From positions 992,001 to 1,056,000 of the forward strand of contig OY723257.1 in assembly GCA_963210315.1 (NCBI GenBank): a stretch of DNA of 64,000 nt, given 5' to 3'. The notes below the pieces were generated by a model that had not been told where the DNA came from, searched no databases, and saw nothing but the letters and a program-made list of their open reading frames with translations. This document shows, piece after piece, positions 22,535 to 32,326 of this stretch. Within the stretch, counting starts at the first letter, position 1. Each line of letters opens with the position of its first letter. Source of the DNA: Rhynchopus euleeides. Taxonomy: Eukaryota > Euglenozoa > Diplonemea > Diplonemida > Diplonemidae. Made by a program: the position numbers and the translations under genes.

Positions 22535-22662
22535 AATTACACGACACTAAAGTAGCCATTTTTTTACTCGAGTTTGGGATTTTTTTGCACGAGTCGCCGA
22601 AGGCGACGAGTGCAAAAAAACCCATACGAGAGTACAAAAATGGCTACTGTGGAGTGTAATTC
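22535..22662. repeat. Hairpin MITE-like element (128 bp)
   Basis: Arms start AATTACACGACACTAAAGTAGC on the left and end with the near-inverse GGCTACTGTGGAGTGTAATT on the right. The centre is TTTTTTTGCACGAGTCGCCG with its partial complement. The entire segment can form one long stem. Confidence 0.65.
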
Positions 22663-22680
22663 GTGATTTTATCTTACAAC

Positions 22681-22789
22681 GGGGGCCCTCGCTACCAAGT
22701 GTGACTGAGTGAGAAAAAGTGAGAAGTCAGCCATGTTTGGCTGACAACTGACGACTCGTGACTCACAGTGACTCGTAGCGAGGGCCCCC
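22681..22789. repeat. Hairpin MITE, GGGGGCCCTCGCTAC family, copy 2
   Basis: Perfect GGGGGCCCTCGCTAC ends, flanked by AAC on both sides (22678-22680 and 22790-22792). The middle has an AGCCATGTTTGGCT hairpin. Same family as 15753-15863. Confidence 0.7.
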
Positions 22790-23186
22790 AACACCACAAT
22801 TTGAGTTACTCCGCCCGGGTCGAGAATACCCCCCAGTCGAAAAAAACAGTGAAAATCACTTTATAGGCAGTAGTGGTAACTAGGTGCTATTTGGCCTGGA
22901 TGGGGGGTAGTGGGTCCCAGGGTGTGCCTCTGAGTGGAAAATATGTTTCCTGCACCCTGTGAATAAGTTTCCTGCACCCTCTCAAAAAAAATCCCGGAGA
23001 CGATTTTTTTTACAGTCAAAAAAGGTAGGGGAGGAGTAGAAAAAAGTGGGGGTGTAGGAGATTAATAGGAGTAACGAAAATTTTGGTGGAGTAAGATAAA
23101 ATACAATACCTGCTCCCAGTGCGGATGCACACAACATACCAGCTTTCATGCGGCTTCGCATCGTGGGAAGGAGGGGGGGGGGGTTA

Positions 23187-24333
23187 GGGGGGGTCAAATG
23201 GGGGTGACAAACACGATTTTTCAAAAACCCGGCGCAGAGGCCCCAAAGCCCCCGTAAACCCTCCAAACCCCCCCAGATCGGTCCGGAAACCCATCGAACC
23301 CCACTTTTCCACCATTCCGGGCACCTCAGGTGCCCGAATTGGGGTACCTAAATTTTGTGCCACCGTTTGGTACCGTACAGTGCCACTGTGTGGGAGGTTG
23401 GAAAAGAAAATGCCCCAACACACCACATCTGAGGGTTGCAATGCATGTTGCTTGCCAACCACGTCATCCGGTGGGTGTCAGGCGCTATGTAGGTGGCATT
23501 AGCCAGGTCTTCGATGTGTTCTGGCTTGTATATATACCTCCCTGCCTGCGGCACAGGCACTGCCTTTGTCCCCCACACCAGCCACAGAGAGCGTATTGTA
23601 CTCGGTCCACGGTTGCTGATTCATTGTGATGCGTTGTATCCTCGAGTGAACATCACACACTAGTGGCACCACCACCCGCCATCCGAGAGCTGTATTGACT
23701 TTGCGCGCTTCCGTTGTATTCACCTCGCCACGCATATTGCACCGTTCAGTACCAGTGCTCTTGGGCCAGGCAAAGTAGACCGCAGCAACTACCAATTCTG
23801 GCACAATGGGTACCACGACAGCGCACTTCATGTGTTCCCGGAATGTACAGCTCGTGTTGCAACAGTCGTTGTCAACACATCCCGGTTGTGGAGCACTGCT
23901 GCACAGGAATCACACGACCATCTGGACTGTTCCGTACCTACAGGCAGCCTCCCGGTGCATGGTGGCAGGGAGGTATATATACAAGCCAGAACACATCGAA
24001 GACCTGGCTAATGCCACCTACATAGCGCCTGACACCCACCGGATGACGTGGTTGGCAAGCAACATGCATTGCAACCCTCAGATGTGGTGTGTTGGGGCAT
24101 TTTCTTTTCCAACCTCCCACACAGTGGCACTGTACGGTACCAAACGGTGGCACAAAATTTAGGTACCCCAATTCGGGCACCTGAGGTGCCCGGAATGGTG
24201 GAAAAGTGGGGTTCGATGGGTTTCCGGACCGATCTGGGGGGGTTTGGAGGGTTTACGGGGGCTTTGGGGCCTCTGCGCCGGTTTTTTGAAAAATCGTGTT
24301 TGTCCACGTAAAAGGGTGGCATTTGACCCCCCC
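23187..24333. mobile_element. TIR element, GGGGGGGTCAAATG family, copy A
   Basis: Flanked by TA (23185-23186, 24334-24335). Both ends start GGGGGGGTCAAATG, and after a short differing stretch the inverted arms agree for about 340 bp (to about 23546 on the left and from about 23965 on the right). The inner end of each arm carries TATATATA, so identical potential promoters face inward from both sides. The interior of about 420 bp holds one small minus-strand gene candidate. A nearly identical copy is at 25245-27882. Confidence 0.75.
23499..23960 (-). CDS. Candidate small Cys-rich protein in TIR element copy A
   Basis: An ATG at 23960 sits in a GCCACCATG context about 15 bases downstream of TATATATA in the arm. 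A first frame runs to an AG|GTACGG donor (23938/23937). A 39-nt intron ending TGTGCAG (23899) would join it in phase to the frame that stops at 23499, inside the opposite arm. The total is 141 codons including the stop. The product is cysteine-rich near its start (PGCVDNDCCNTSC then F...KC), resembling the CC-x(2-3)-C-x-F spacing of disintegrin-like folds, followed by an unremarkable region. Without splicing, the downstream frame lacks an early ATG. Whether it is expressed, and its role in or for the element, are unknown. Confidence 0.3.
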
Positions 24334-24691
24334 TAGGGGGGGGGGTGGCAGGCCTCTGGCTAATTCTGGGGCCGGACTTAACGTTCAGGCCTGTCGCTAA
24401 CTTTTCGATTTTGGAGATTTGGTGGGTTGACGCTCCTGTTTTGGGGGGGGGGATCAGGGGGGAAAACACTAGGGGTCAATTTTTCTCGCGCGCGCTCGTG
24501 TTGTTGCCTAATTTTCCCGTCGGTGGACCACTAGGTGAGGCGCTGGGTTCCTTCCGTGGTTCCTCTCCCGCTCGCGCCATCCTCAGGTGCCGGAGGAAAC
24601 CCAAAAAATGGCTTTCGGGACCATGATTTACCCCCTGATATGCCACGGCCGTTGAAGCGCAAGGACTTGGTTACTAGACGGGCACGCGAGA

Positions 24692-24751
24692 TGGGGGGTC
24701 TGGGGGGCAGAGCCCCCCAGCCGCCGGAGGCCACGGTAGTGAACATCTGTT
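24692..24751 (+). repeat. GC hairpin motif, copy 1
   Basis: GGGGGGTCTGGGGGGCAGAG, CCCCCCAGCCGCCGGAGGCC and then ACGGTAGTGAACATCTGTTC. Further copies are at 24868-24930 and, inverted, about 53872-53929 inside a hAT-like element. The GGGGGGCNNAGCCCCCC core is a strong stem-loop. Confidence 0.7.
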
Positions 24752-24867
24752 CATTGAGGGCGTACAGATTCTGTGTGAGTTGGCTGCGTCCCCCTGAGGC
24801 TACTGGAGTGGTTGGATTCCCTGACCTGGTGGGAATCGAACGACTTGAGTACGAGACATACGCCACA

Positions 24868-24930
24868 GGGGGGTCTGGGGGGCGGAGCCCCCCAGCCGCC
24901 GGAGGCCACGGTAGTGAGCATCTGTTCCTG
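24868..24930 (+). repeat. GC hairpin motif, copy 2
   Basis: Same motif as 24692-24751 with GCGGAGC in the stem and GAGCATCTGTTCC at the end. Confidence 0.7.
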
Positions 24931-25267
24931 CAAAACCATACTCTCTTCGACGTCGACCCAGTGAAAGTGGGTTGACGCTTGGTCGACGCTTGGTGAGCGT
25001 CGACCCAGTGTAACCGGGTCAACGCTAGGTTAGCGTCGACCCAGCGTAATAAATGGGTTGACGCTTGACCCAGGCTTGAATGGCAACCCAGTTCCACTGG
25101 GTCGACGCTCCAAGCCTCGACCAAGCGTCAACCCAGTTCCACTGGGTCGACGCTGGGTCGACGCTTTTTTATGGGGGGGGAAACCCAAAATCACTGGGTC
25201 GACGGTCGACGCTTAGCGACATGCCTGCTTAACGTTGGGCCGGAGGGGGGGGGGGGGGGGCCCAAAT

Positions 25268-26733
25268 CACGGTGGGATCTTGTAAATTTTACATGTATAA
25301 CTACAAGTATATACATGTATTATACATGTATAATACTTGCATGTCAACTATTATACATGTATAATACATGTATATGCCTGAAATATACATGTAAAATACA
25401 TGTATATCAAGTAAAAATACAAGTATAATACTTGCATGTCAACTATTATACATGTATTTTTACTTGATATACATGTATTTTACATGTATATTTCAGGCAT
25501 TTACATGTATTTTACATGTATAATACTTGTCATGCAAGTATTATACATGTAAAATACTTGCATGACAAGTAAAATACATGTATAATACTTGCATGACAAG
25601 TAAAATACTTGCATGCAAGTAAAATACATGTATTTTACTTGCATGCAAGTATTTTACTTGTCATGCAAGTATTATACATGTATAATACATGTATATGCCT
25701 GAAATATACATGTAAAATACATGTATATCAAGTAAAAATACATGTATAATACCGTAAACGGAAATATTGTGGACCGTAATAAAGGTGAACCGTACTATAG
25801 GTGGACCGTAAAAAAGATGGAACAAATGGGATTTTTCCGGAACTTGGAACATTTTTACGGTCCACCTATTTTACGGTTGGGATAGTGGACTTGGCGGTTT
25901 TTTTTACGAGTTCCTTCGCGACGAAGTCGAGAAGGAACCAAGGAAATCGCACGACTGAAGCTGCAGGATTAACACCACAGGGCCTCAACACAGAGTGTGC
26001 GCTCACCTCGTCCGGAACTGCTCTCCCACAGTTACTGCAGGGTGTACTACACTAAAGGAGTACGATTTCCCTGGATTTTCCGGGCACTGATTCACGAATT
26101 TACATCTGGAGGGAGCCCGGTGGTCTCAGCTTCTGTCTGCGCTCCCTGCCGTACCGTGGCTGCTTATGTGGGCTAGCGCAGCAGGTTCTACTTTTACTTC
26201 TACCGGAACGCTCCTTGCATGGTACTACACTTCTCGAGGTGTGTGGGTGAGTCTCGAGGTGAGTGGTGGTGATCGTGTCCTTTCCACACACAGGGAGGAC
26301 TTGCTTCTCTTGCTGGTGTTGGTTGCGGTTGTGGAGGGAGGGTCCAAAGCTGGGAGGTCGGGAGGCCTACGTGTGGGTGTCTGCGGCGTGGAGGCCGCAG
26401 TCCGCGCCCCGCAACCCACCAGCCCGCGGGCGAAAATCGCATTGTCTTTTCCATATTCAGTCCCAATAAATGGTGGACCGTAAAAAAGATGGAACGTTTG
26501 GCCTTTTTTTGGGAACTTGGAACATTTTTACGGTCCACCCTTTTTCCGTTTACGGTAGTTGACATGCAAGTATTATACTTGTATTTTTACTTGATATACA
26601 TGTATTTTACATGTATATTTCAGGCATATACATGTATTATACATGTATAATAGTTGACATGCAAGTATTATACATGTATAATACATGTATATACTTGTAG
26701 TTATACATGTAAAATTTACAAGATCCCACCGTG
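25268..26733. mobile_element. Foldback element, CACGGTGG family, copy 2
   Basis: CACGGTGGGATCTTG ends in inverted orientation, flanked by AT (25266-25267, 26734-26735). The arms match copies 1 and 3. It is inserted in the left arm of TIR element copy B and is itself interrupted by 25752-26555. Confidence 0.8.
25752..26555. mobile_element. Nested element, CCGTAAACGG ends, TA duplication
   Basis: CCGTAAACGGAAAT and its inverse complement, flanked by TA (25750-25751, 26556-26557). Removing the element and one TA gives TATAATAGTTGACATG, the sequence present elsewhere in the same foldback family. The arms have GGACCGTAAAAAAGATGGAAC words. The interior contains an inverted diverged R1 repeat (25890-26070). 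Confidence 0.75.
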
Positions 26734-27047
26734 ATGGGGGTGACAAATGGGGGTGACAAACACGATTTTTCAAAAAACCGGCGCAGAGGCCCCAAAGCCC
26801 CCGTAAACCCTCCAAACCCCCCCAGATCGGTCCGGAAACCCATCGAACCCCACTTTTCCACCATTCCGGGCACCTCAGGTGCCCGAATTGGGGTACCTAA
26901 ATTTTGTGCCACCGTTTGGTACCGTACAGTGCCACTGTGTGGGAGGTTGGAAAAGAAAATGCCCCAACACACCACATCTGAGGGTTGCAATGCATGTTGC
27001 TTGCCAACCACGTCATCCGGTGGGTGTCAGGCGCTATGTAGGTGGCA

Positions 27048-27509
27048 TTAGCCAGGTCTTCGATGTGTTCTGGCTTGTATATATACCTCCCTGCCTGCGG
27101 CACAGGCACTGCCTTTGTCCCCCACACCAGCCACAGAGAGCGTATTGTACTCGGTCCACGGTTGCTGATTCATTGTGATGCGTTGTATCCTCGAGTGAAC
27201 GTCACACACTAGTGGCACCACCACCCGCCATCCGAGAGCTGTATTGACTTTGCGCGCTTCCGTTGTATTCACCTCGCCACGCATATTGCACCGTTCAGTA
27301 CCAGTGCTCTTGGGCCAGGCAAAGTAGACCGCAGCAACTACCAATTCTGGCACAATGGGTACCACGACAGCGCACTTCATGTGTTCCCGGAATGTACAGC
27401 TCGTGTTGCAACAGTCGTTGTCAACACATCCCGGTTGTGGAGCACTGCTGCACAGGAATCACACGACCATCTGGACTGTTCCGTACCTACAGGCAGCCTC
27501 CCGGTGCAT
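27048..27509 (-). CDS. Candidate small Cys-rich protein in TIR element copy B
   Basis: The counterpart of the copy A gene, offset by 3549 bp, with the same ATG (27509), proposed 39-nt intron (27448-27486) and stop (27048). The two copies differ by only about one base in this region, so conservation between them is not evidence for function. Confidence 0.3.
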
Positions 27510-27884
27510 GGTGGCAGGGAGGTATATATACAAGCCAGAACACATCGAAGACCTGGCTAATGCCACCTACATAGCGCCTGACACCCACCGGATGACGTGG
27601 TTGGCAAGCAACATGCATTGCAACCCTCAGATGTGGTGTGTTGGGGCATTTTCTTTTCCAACCTCCCACACAGTGGCACTGTACGGTACCAAACGGTGGC
27701 ACAAAATTTAGGTACCCCAATTCGGGCACCTGAGGTGCCCGGAATGGTGGAAAAGTGGGGTTCGATGGGTTTCCGGACCGATCTGGGGGGGTTTGGAGGG
27801 TTTACGGGGGCTTTGGGGCCTCTGCGCCGGTTTTTTGAAAAATCGTGTTTGTCCACGTAAAAGGGTGGCATTTGACCCCCCCTA

Positions 27885-28857
27885 GGGCAGTGATAGAAAA
27901 TACGTAAAAAACGTTCAACGTATTTGAACGTTCAACGTATTTTTAAAAAAATGCGTCGAAGTTGAACGTTTTTTTGGCTTTTGGGCGTTTTCACCCACTG
28001 GGTGCACTCTACACATGAAATCCCCCCTAGCAGTAGGGGGTGGGCCCCCTGCACACACTAAAGGGGACACCGGTGGGATGGAGAGTGTCACGCGTGGCGA
28101 AAAGGCGGTGAAAACGGGGTTCTGTAGTCCGAGAAGGGGCGGGACCCGGAAAGGGGTGGTTGGTGCCCCCTCTTTTCAGGGTTGACTAACTCCGGAAAAG
28201 CGGGGGTACCAACCCCCTCTCGACCTATCTCCCAGTTTTACCCCACTCGACCGGCTGGAGTCCGTCGTGTAGAGGAAGTGGATGGCCGAACGTGAGCTGG
28301 ATTTAGACCGTCGTGAGACAGGGTGGTTTTACCCGACTGAAAGACTGAGAGAACACCTCGAGCCGGCGTATGTCGACAGCAATATGGGGAACTCCCATTT
28401 CAGTCCCTGGTATCTACATGTCCGAGCGGACAGTGCCGTGATGCTCCCACTGGATGGATTATGGCTGAACGCCTCTAAGCCAGAACCCAGTCTAGAGTTG
28501 CCAGAACCGTGGGATATCCCGCATGGGAGAACCGTATGGGATATCCCACCTGCAGGGGTTCACCTCAACTGCACCAGCCCGCTTCATGGAGCAAAGGACA
28601 AGGGATGCTGTCGACTGCATCGCGAAGCAAGTCGCTGTAAAATCGTGCTCCAAGGACGTCTTCCGCACGGTTGTCGTGGTGCCACCAACTCGCCCTTGCT
28701 CTGCTTGAGGAAAGGTGGGTTTGTGACTGGTGGCCCCTGCAGACGGTAGGCAATGTGAGAAACGTTCAAATACGCTGAACGTTCAACGTATTTGAACGTT
28801 CAACGTATTTTTAAAATCGGGATTCTGAAAAATACGCGTATTTTGCCTTCACTGCCC
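27885..28857. mobile_element. TIR element, GGGCAGTG ends, TA duplication
   Basis: GGGCAGTGATAGAAAATACG at the left and the inverse complement of GGGCAGTGAAGGCAAAATACG at the right, flanked by TA (27883-27884, 28858-28859). Inner arms are AACGTTCAACGTATTTGAACG repeats. The left TA is also the right TA of TIR element copy B, so this element landed exactly in that junction. It contains a 155-codon plus-strand frame. Confidence 0.75.
28282..28749 (+). CDS. Unknown reading frame in the GGGCAGTG element
   Basis: ATG at 28282, 155 codons, N-terminus MAERELDLDRRETGWF, hydrophilic with Trp/Pro/His in the middle. From about 28560 the alternative frame (ARFMEQRTRDAVDCIAKQVA) reads more like protein, so the gene may be frameshifted or spliced at the CCACCTGCAG near 28550. 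No domain recognised. Confidence 0.25.
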   Translation: MAERELDLDRRETGWFYPTERLREHLEPAYVDSNMGNSHFSPWYLHVRADSAVMLPLDGLWLNASKPEPSLELPEPWDIPHGRTVWDIPPAGVHLNCTSPLHGAKDKGCCRLHREASRCKIVLQGRLPHGCRGATNSPLLCLRKGGFVTGGPCRR

Positions 28858-28873
28858 TAGGGGGGGGGGGGGG

Positions 28874-31262
28874 CCCTACCCTACCCTACCCTACCCTACA
28901 GCACGTCGGGGGTACCCACAACCCGACCCAACCCTACCCTAGGGTGAGGGTTGGGTACCCATAACCCGACCCAACAGGACCCTACCCAACCCAGGGGTCA
29001 GGGCCAGGGTTGACCCTAGACCCAACCCAACCCTAGGGTTAGGGTTAGGGTAAACCCTTGACCCAACCCTAGGGTTAGGGTCAGGGTTGACCCTAGACCC
29101 TACCCAACCCTAGGGTTAGGGTTAACCCTTGACCCAACCCTAGGGTTAGGGTTGACCCTAGACCCTACCCTAACCCTAGGGTTAGGGTCAGGGTTAACCC
29201 TAGACCCTACCCAACCCTAGGGTTAGGGTTAGGGTTAACCCTTGACCCAACCCTAGGGTTAGGGTCAGGGTTGACCCTAGACCCTACCCTAACCCTAGGG
29301 TTAGGGTTAGGGTTAACCCTAGACCCTACCCTAACCCTAGGGTTAGGGTTAGGGTTAACCCTTGACCCAACCCTAGGGTTAGGGTCAGGGTTAACCCTAG
29401 ACCCTACCCAACCCTAGGGTTAGGGTTAGGGTTAACCCTTGACCCAACCCTAGGGTTAGGGTCAGGGTTGACCCTAGACCCTACCCTAGGGTTAGGGTAG
29501 GGTATAGGGTTAACCCCAACCCTGATCCGAGGGTTGGGTCGGGTCTAGGGTTCACCCTGACCCAAACCCGAACCCTAGGGTAGGGTTGGGTCTAGGGTGA
29601 ACCCTAACCCTAGGGTCGGGCAGGGTCTTGGGTTAACCCCCAACCCTAACCCTCGGGTTGGGTAGGGTATAGGGTTAACCCTAACCCTAGGGTTGGGTTG
29701 TGTATAGGGTTAACCCTAACCCTAACCCTAGGGTAGGGTTGGGTCTTGGGTTAACCCTAACCCTAGGGTTGGGTTGGGTATAGGGTTAACCCTAACCCTA
29801 GGGTGAGGGTAGGGTATAGGGTTAACCCCAACCCTAACCCTAGGGTTGGGTAGGGTATAGGGTTAACCCTAACCCTAGGGTAGGGTTGGGTATAGGGTTA
29901 ACCCTAACCCTAACCCTAGGGTTGGGTTGGGTCTAGGGTTAACCCTGACCCTAACCCTAGGGTTGGGTAGGGTATAGGGTTAACCCTGACCCTAACCCTA
30001 GGGTTGGGTAGGGTATAGGGTTAACCCTAACCCTAGGGTTGGGTTGGGTCTAGGGTTAACCCTGACCCTAACCCTAGGGTTGGGTAGGGTATAGGGTTAA
30101 CCCCAACCCTAACCCTAGGGTTGGGTTGGGTCTAGGGTTAACCCGAACCCTAACCCTAGGGTTGGGTTGGGTCTAGGGTTAACCCTAACCCTAACCCTAG
30201 GGTAGGGTTGGGTGTAGGGTTAACCCTAACCCTAGGGTTGGGTTGGGTCTAGGGTTAACCCTAACCCTAACCCTAGGGTAGGGTTGGGTGTAGGGTTAAC
30301 CCTAACCCTAGGGTAGGGTTGGGTCTAGGGTTAACCCTAACCCTAACCCTAGGGTTGGGTAGGGTGTAGGGTTAACCCTAACCCTAGGGTAGGGTTGGGT
30401 CTAGGGTTAACCCTGACCCTAACCCTAGGGTAGGGTGTAGGGTTAACCCCAACCCTAACCCTAGGGTAGGGTTGGGTGTAGGGTTGGGTTGGGTATAGGG
30501 TAAACCCTGACCCTAACCCTAGGGTTGGGTAGGGTGTAGGGTTAACCCTAACCCTAGGGTAGGGTTGGGTTGGGTATAGGGTTAACCCTGACCCTAACCC
30601 TAGGGTAGGGTCTAGGGTTAACCCTAACCCTAGGGTTGGGTAGGGTGTAGGGTTAACCCTAACCCTAGGGTAGGGTTGGGTCTAGGGTTAACCCCAACCC
30701 TAACCCTAGGGTTGGGTAGGGTGTAGGGTTAACCCTAACCCTAGGGTAGGGTGTAGGGTTAACCCCAACCCTAACCCTAGGGTTGGGTAGGGTGTAGGGT
30801 TAACCCTCACCCTAACCCTAGGGTTGGGTAGGGTATAGGGTTAACCCTGACCCTAACCCTAGGGTAGGGTCTAGGGTTAACCCCAACCCCAACCCTAGGG
30901 TTGGGTAGGGTGTAGGGTTAACCCTAACCCTAGGGTAGGGTTGGGTCTAGGGTTAACCCCAACCCTAACCCTAGGGTTGGGTAGGGTGTAGGGTTAACCC
31001 TAACCCTAGGGTAGGGTGTAGGGTTAACCCCAACCCTAACCCTAGGGTTGGGTAGGGTGTAGGGTTAACCCTCACCCTAACCCTAGGGTTGGGTAGGGTA
31101 TAGGGTTAACCCCAACCCCAACCCTAGGGTTGGGTAGGGTGTAGGGTTAACCCTCACCCTAACCCTAGGGTTGGGTAGGGTATAGGGTTAACCCTAACCC
31201 CAGGGTAGGGTCTAGGGTTAACCCTAACCCTAACCCTAGGGTTGGGTAGGGTCTAGGGTCAC
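28874..31262. repeat. Strand-switching telomere-like satellite
   Basis: About 2.4 kb of CCCTAA/TTAGGG-type words in which the strand switches every 15-20 bases, creating alternating CCCTAGGG and GGGTTAACCC junctions. In the right-hand two thirds the unit is about 35 bp, of the form AACCCTAACCCTAGGGTTGG followed by GTAGGGTATAGGGTT. The left edge starts with five CCCTA copies. It is not a telomere, which would keep one polarity, nor a single end-to-end fusion, which would switch once. Confidence 0.9.
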
Positions 31263-31395
31263 CCGTAACCCTCGAAATCGGGCCCAAATCGCCAAAATGG
31301 GCACCCCTCGAAAAAAAAAATTCGAAAAGGTCCCCCTACCCACACCTGGAAATTACCAAAAAATCTGGGACCCCGGCGGCCCCAACCCTAGGGTA
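31263..31395. repeat. Short spacer related to the 20.5-21.6 kb repeat block
   Basis: AAAAATTCGAAAAGGTCCCCC and GGGCCCAAATCGCCAAAATGG match words in the 20.5-21.6 kb block. CCCTAGGGTA closes it next to the foldback element. Confidence 0.5.
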
Positions 31396-32081
31396 CACGG
31401 TGGGATCTTGTAAATTTTACATGTATAACTACAAGTATATACATGTATTACCGTATACGTAAATATTTTGGAACGTAAATATTATGGAACGTAATTATTA
31501 TGGAACGTAAATATTATGGAACGCTGGTGGGTTGGCGTTCCAGATTTTTTTCGTTCCATAATATTTACAGGGCTTTCTGCGACTCGGGGACTTGGACCAG
31601 GTGATCGGACGGCATACAGAGTCCCTGACGGGACCTACTCGTGCACTTTTCGTGCGATTCCTGAGGCAAACCATCCTCACCACCGAGTCCCCAACTGGCC
31701 CTGTAAATATTTTGGAACGTAAATATTATGGAACGGACCGGGCAAAAATGGGCCCGTTCCATAATATTTACGTTCCATAATATTTACGTATACGGTATAC
31801 ATGTATAATACTTGCATGTCAACTATTATACATGTATAATACATGTATATGCCTGAAATATACATGTAAAATACATGTATATCAAGTAAAAATACATGTA
31901 TAATAGTTGACATGCAAGTATTATACATGTATTTTTACTTGATATACATGTATTTTACATGTATATTTCAGGCATATACATGTATTATACATGTATAATA
32001 GTTGACATGCAAGTATTATACATGTATAATACATGTATATACTTGTAGTTATACATGTAAAATTTACAAGATCCCACCGTG
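31396..32081. mobile_element. Foldback element, CACGGTGG family, copy 3
   Basis: CACGGTGGGATCTTG ends, flanked by TA (31394-31395, 32082-32083). Inserted next to the satellite in TAGGG-type sequence. Carries the nested element at 31451-31795. Confidence 0.8.
31451..31795. mobile_element. Nested foldback element, CCGTATACG family, copy 2
   Basis: CCGTATACGTAAAT ends with TA duplications (31449-31450, 31796-31797); excision restores ATGTATTATACATG. The core matches the inverse complement of the copy at 682-1010 with a few substitutions. Confidence 0.75.
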
Positions 32082-32326
32082 TAGGGTAGGGTAGCCCCCC
32101 CCCCCCCCCTCCCCCCCCCGGCACGGAGAAACTTAACGTTCGACCCGAATTAGCCAGAGGCCTGGGGGGTGGCCGAACCGATGATGTGACATCAGGGGAC
32201 GTGTGGCTCGTTTGGTGCCTGGCCCCCCCACAGGGTTTCCCCTGCGGTTTGCTTGTGGCGGAGGGAAAAGACTCGCTTTCTGTGCTTCTCACTTGAGGTG
32301 TAGATATGGGGGGGGGGGGGGGGGTA

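Larger units (their letters stand above)
24340..25245. mobile_element. Foldback element with GTCGAC-type repeats
   Basis: GGCCGGACTTAACGTTCAGG-CCTGTCGCTAA near 24370 is matched in inverse complement at about 25210-25245. The right arm (24955-25200) consists of inverted GCGTCGACCCAGTG / CACTGGGTCGACGC words. Two copies of a GC hairpin motif lie inside. A degenerate relative (ACTTAACGTT...GAATTAGCCAGAGGCCTG) is near 32130-32165. No target duplication could be fixed because both flanks are G runs. Confidence 0.5.
25245..27882. mobile_element. TIR element, GGGGGGGTCAAATG family, copy B (interrupted)
   Basis: The right end (27882, followed by TA) and the whole interior match copy A almost base for base. 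The left arm is split: CCCAAAT at 25261-25267 continues at 26734 with ATGGGGGTGACAAATGGGGG after the 25268-26733 foldback element and its AT duplication. The left terminus lies in a G run, so 25245 is approximate. Very high identity to copy A implies recent movement or duplication. Confidence 0.65.

Noticed and set aside
24800-24870. A tRNA gene, because GTTCGATTCCCACC occurs on the minus strand
   Set aside because: The T-stem does not pair (AAGTC opposite CCACC), and no D-arm or anticodon arm could be fitted at proper spacing.
28874-31262. A chromosome end or telomere fusion
   Set aside because: The repeat polarity switches dozens of times; a telomere has one polarity and a simple fusion switches once. 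Unique sequence continues on both sides.
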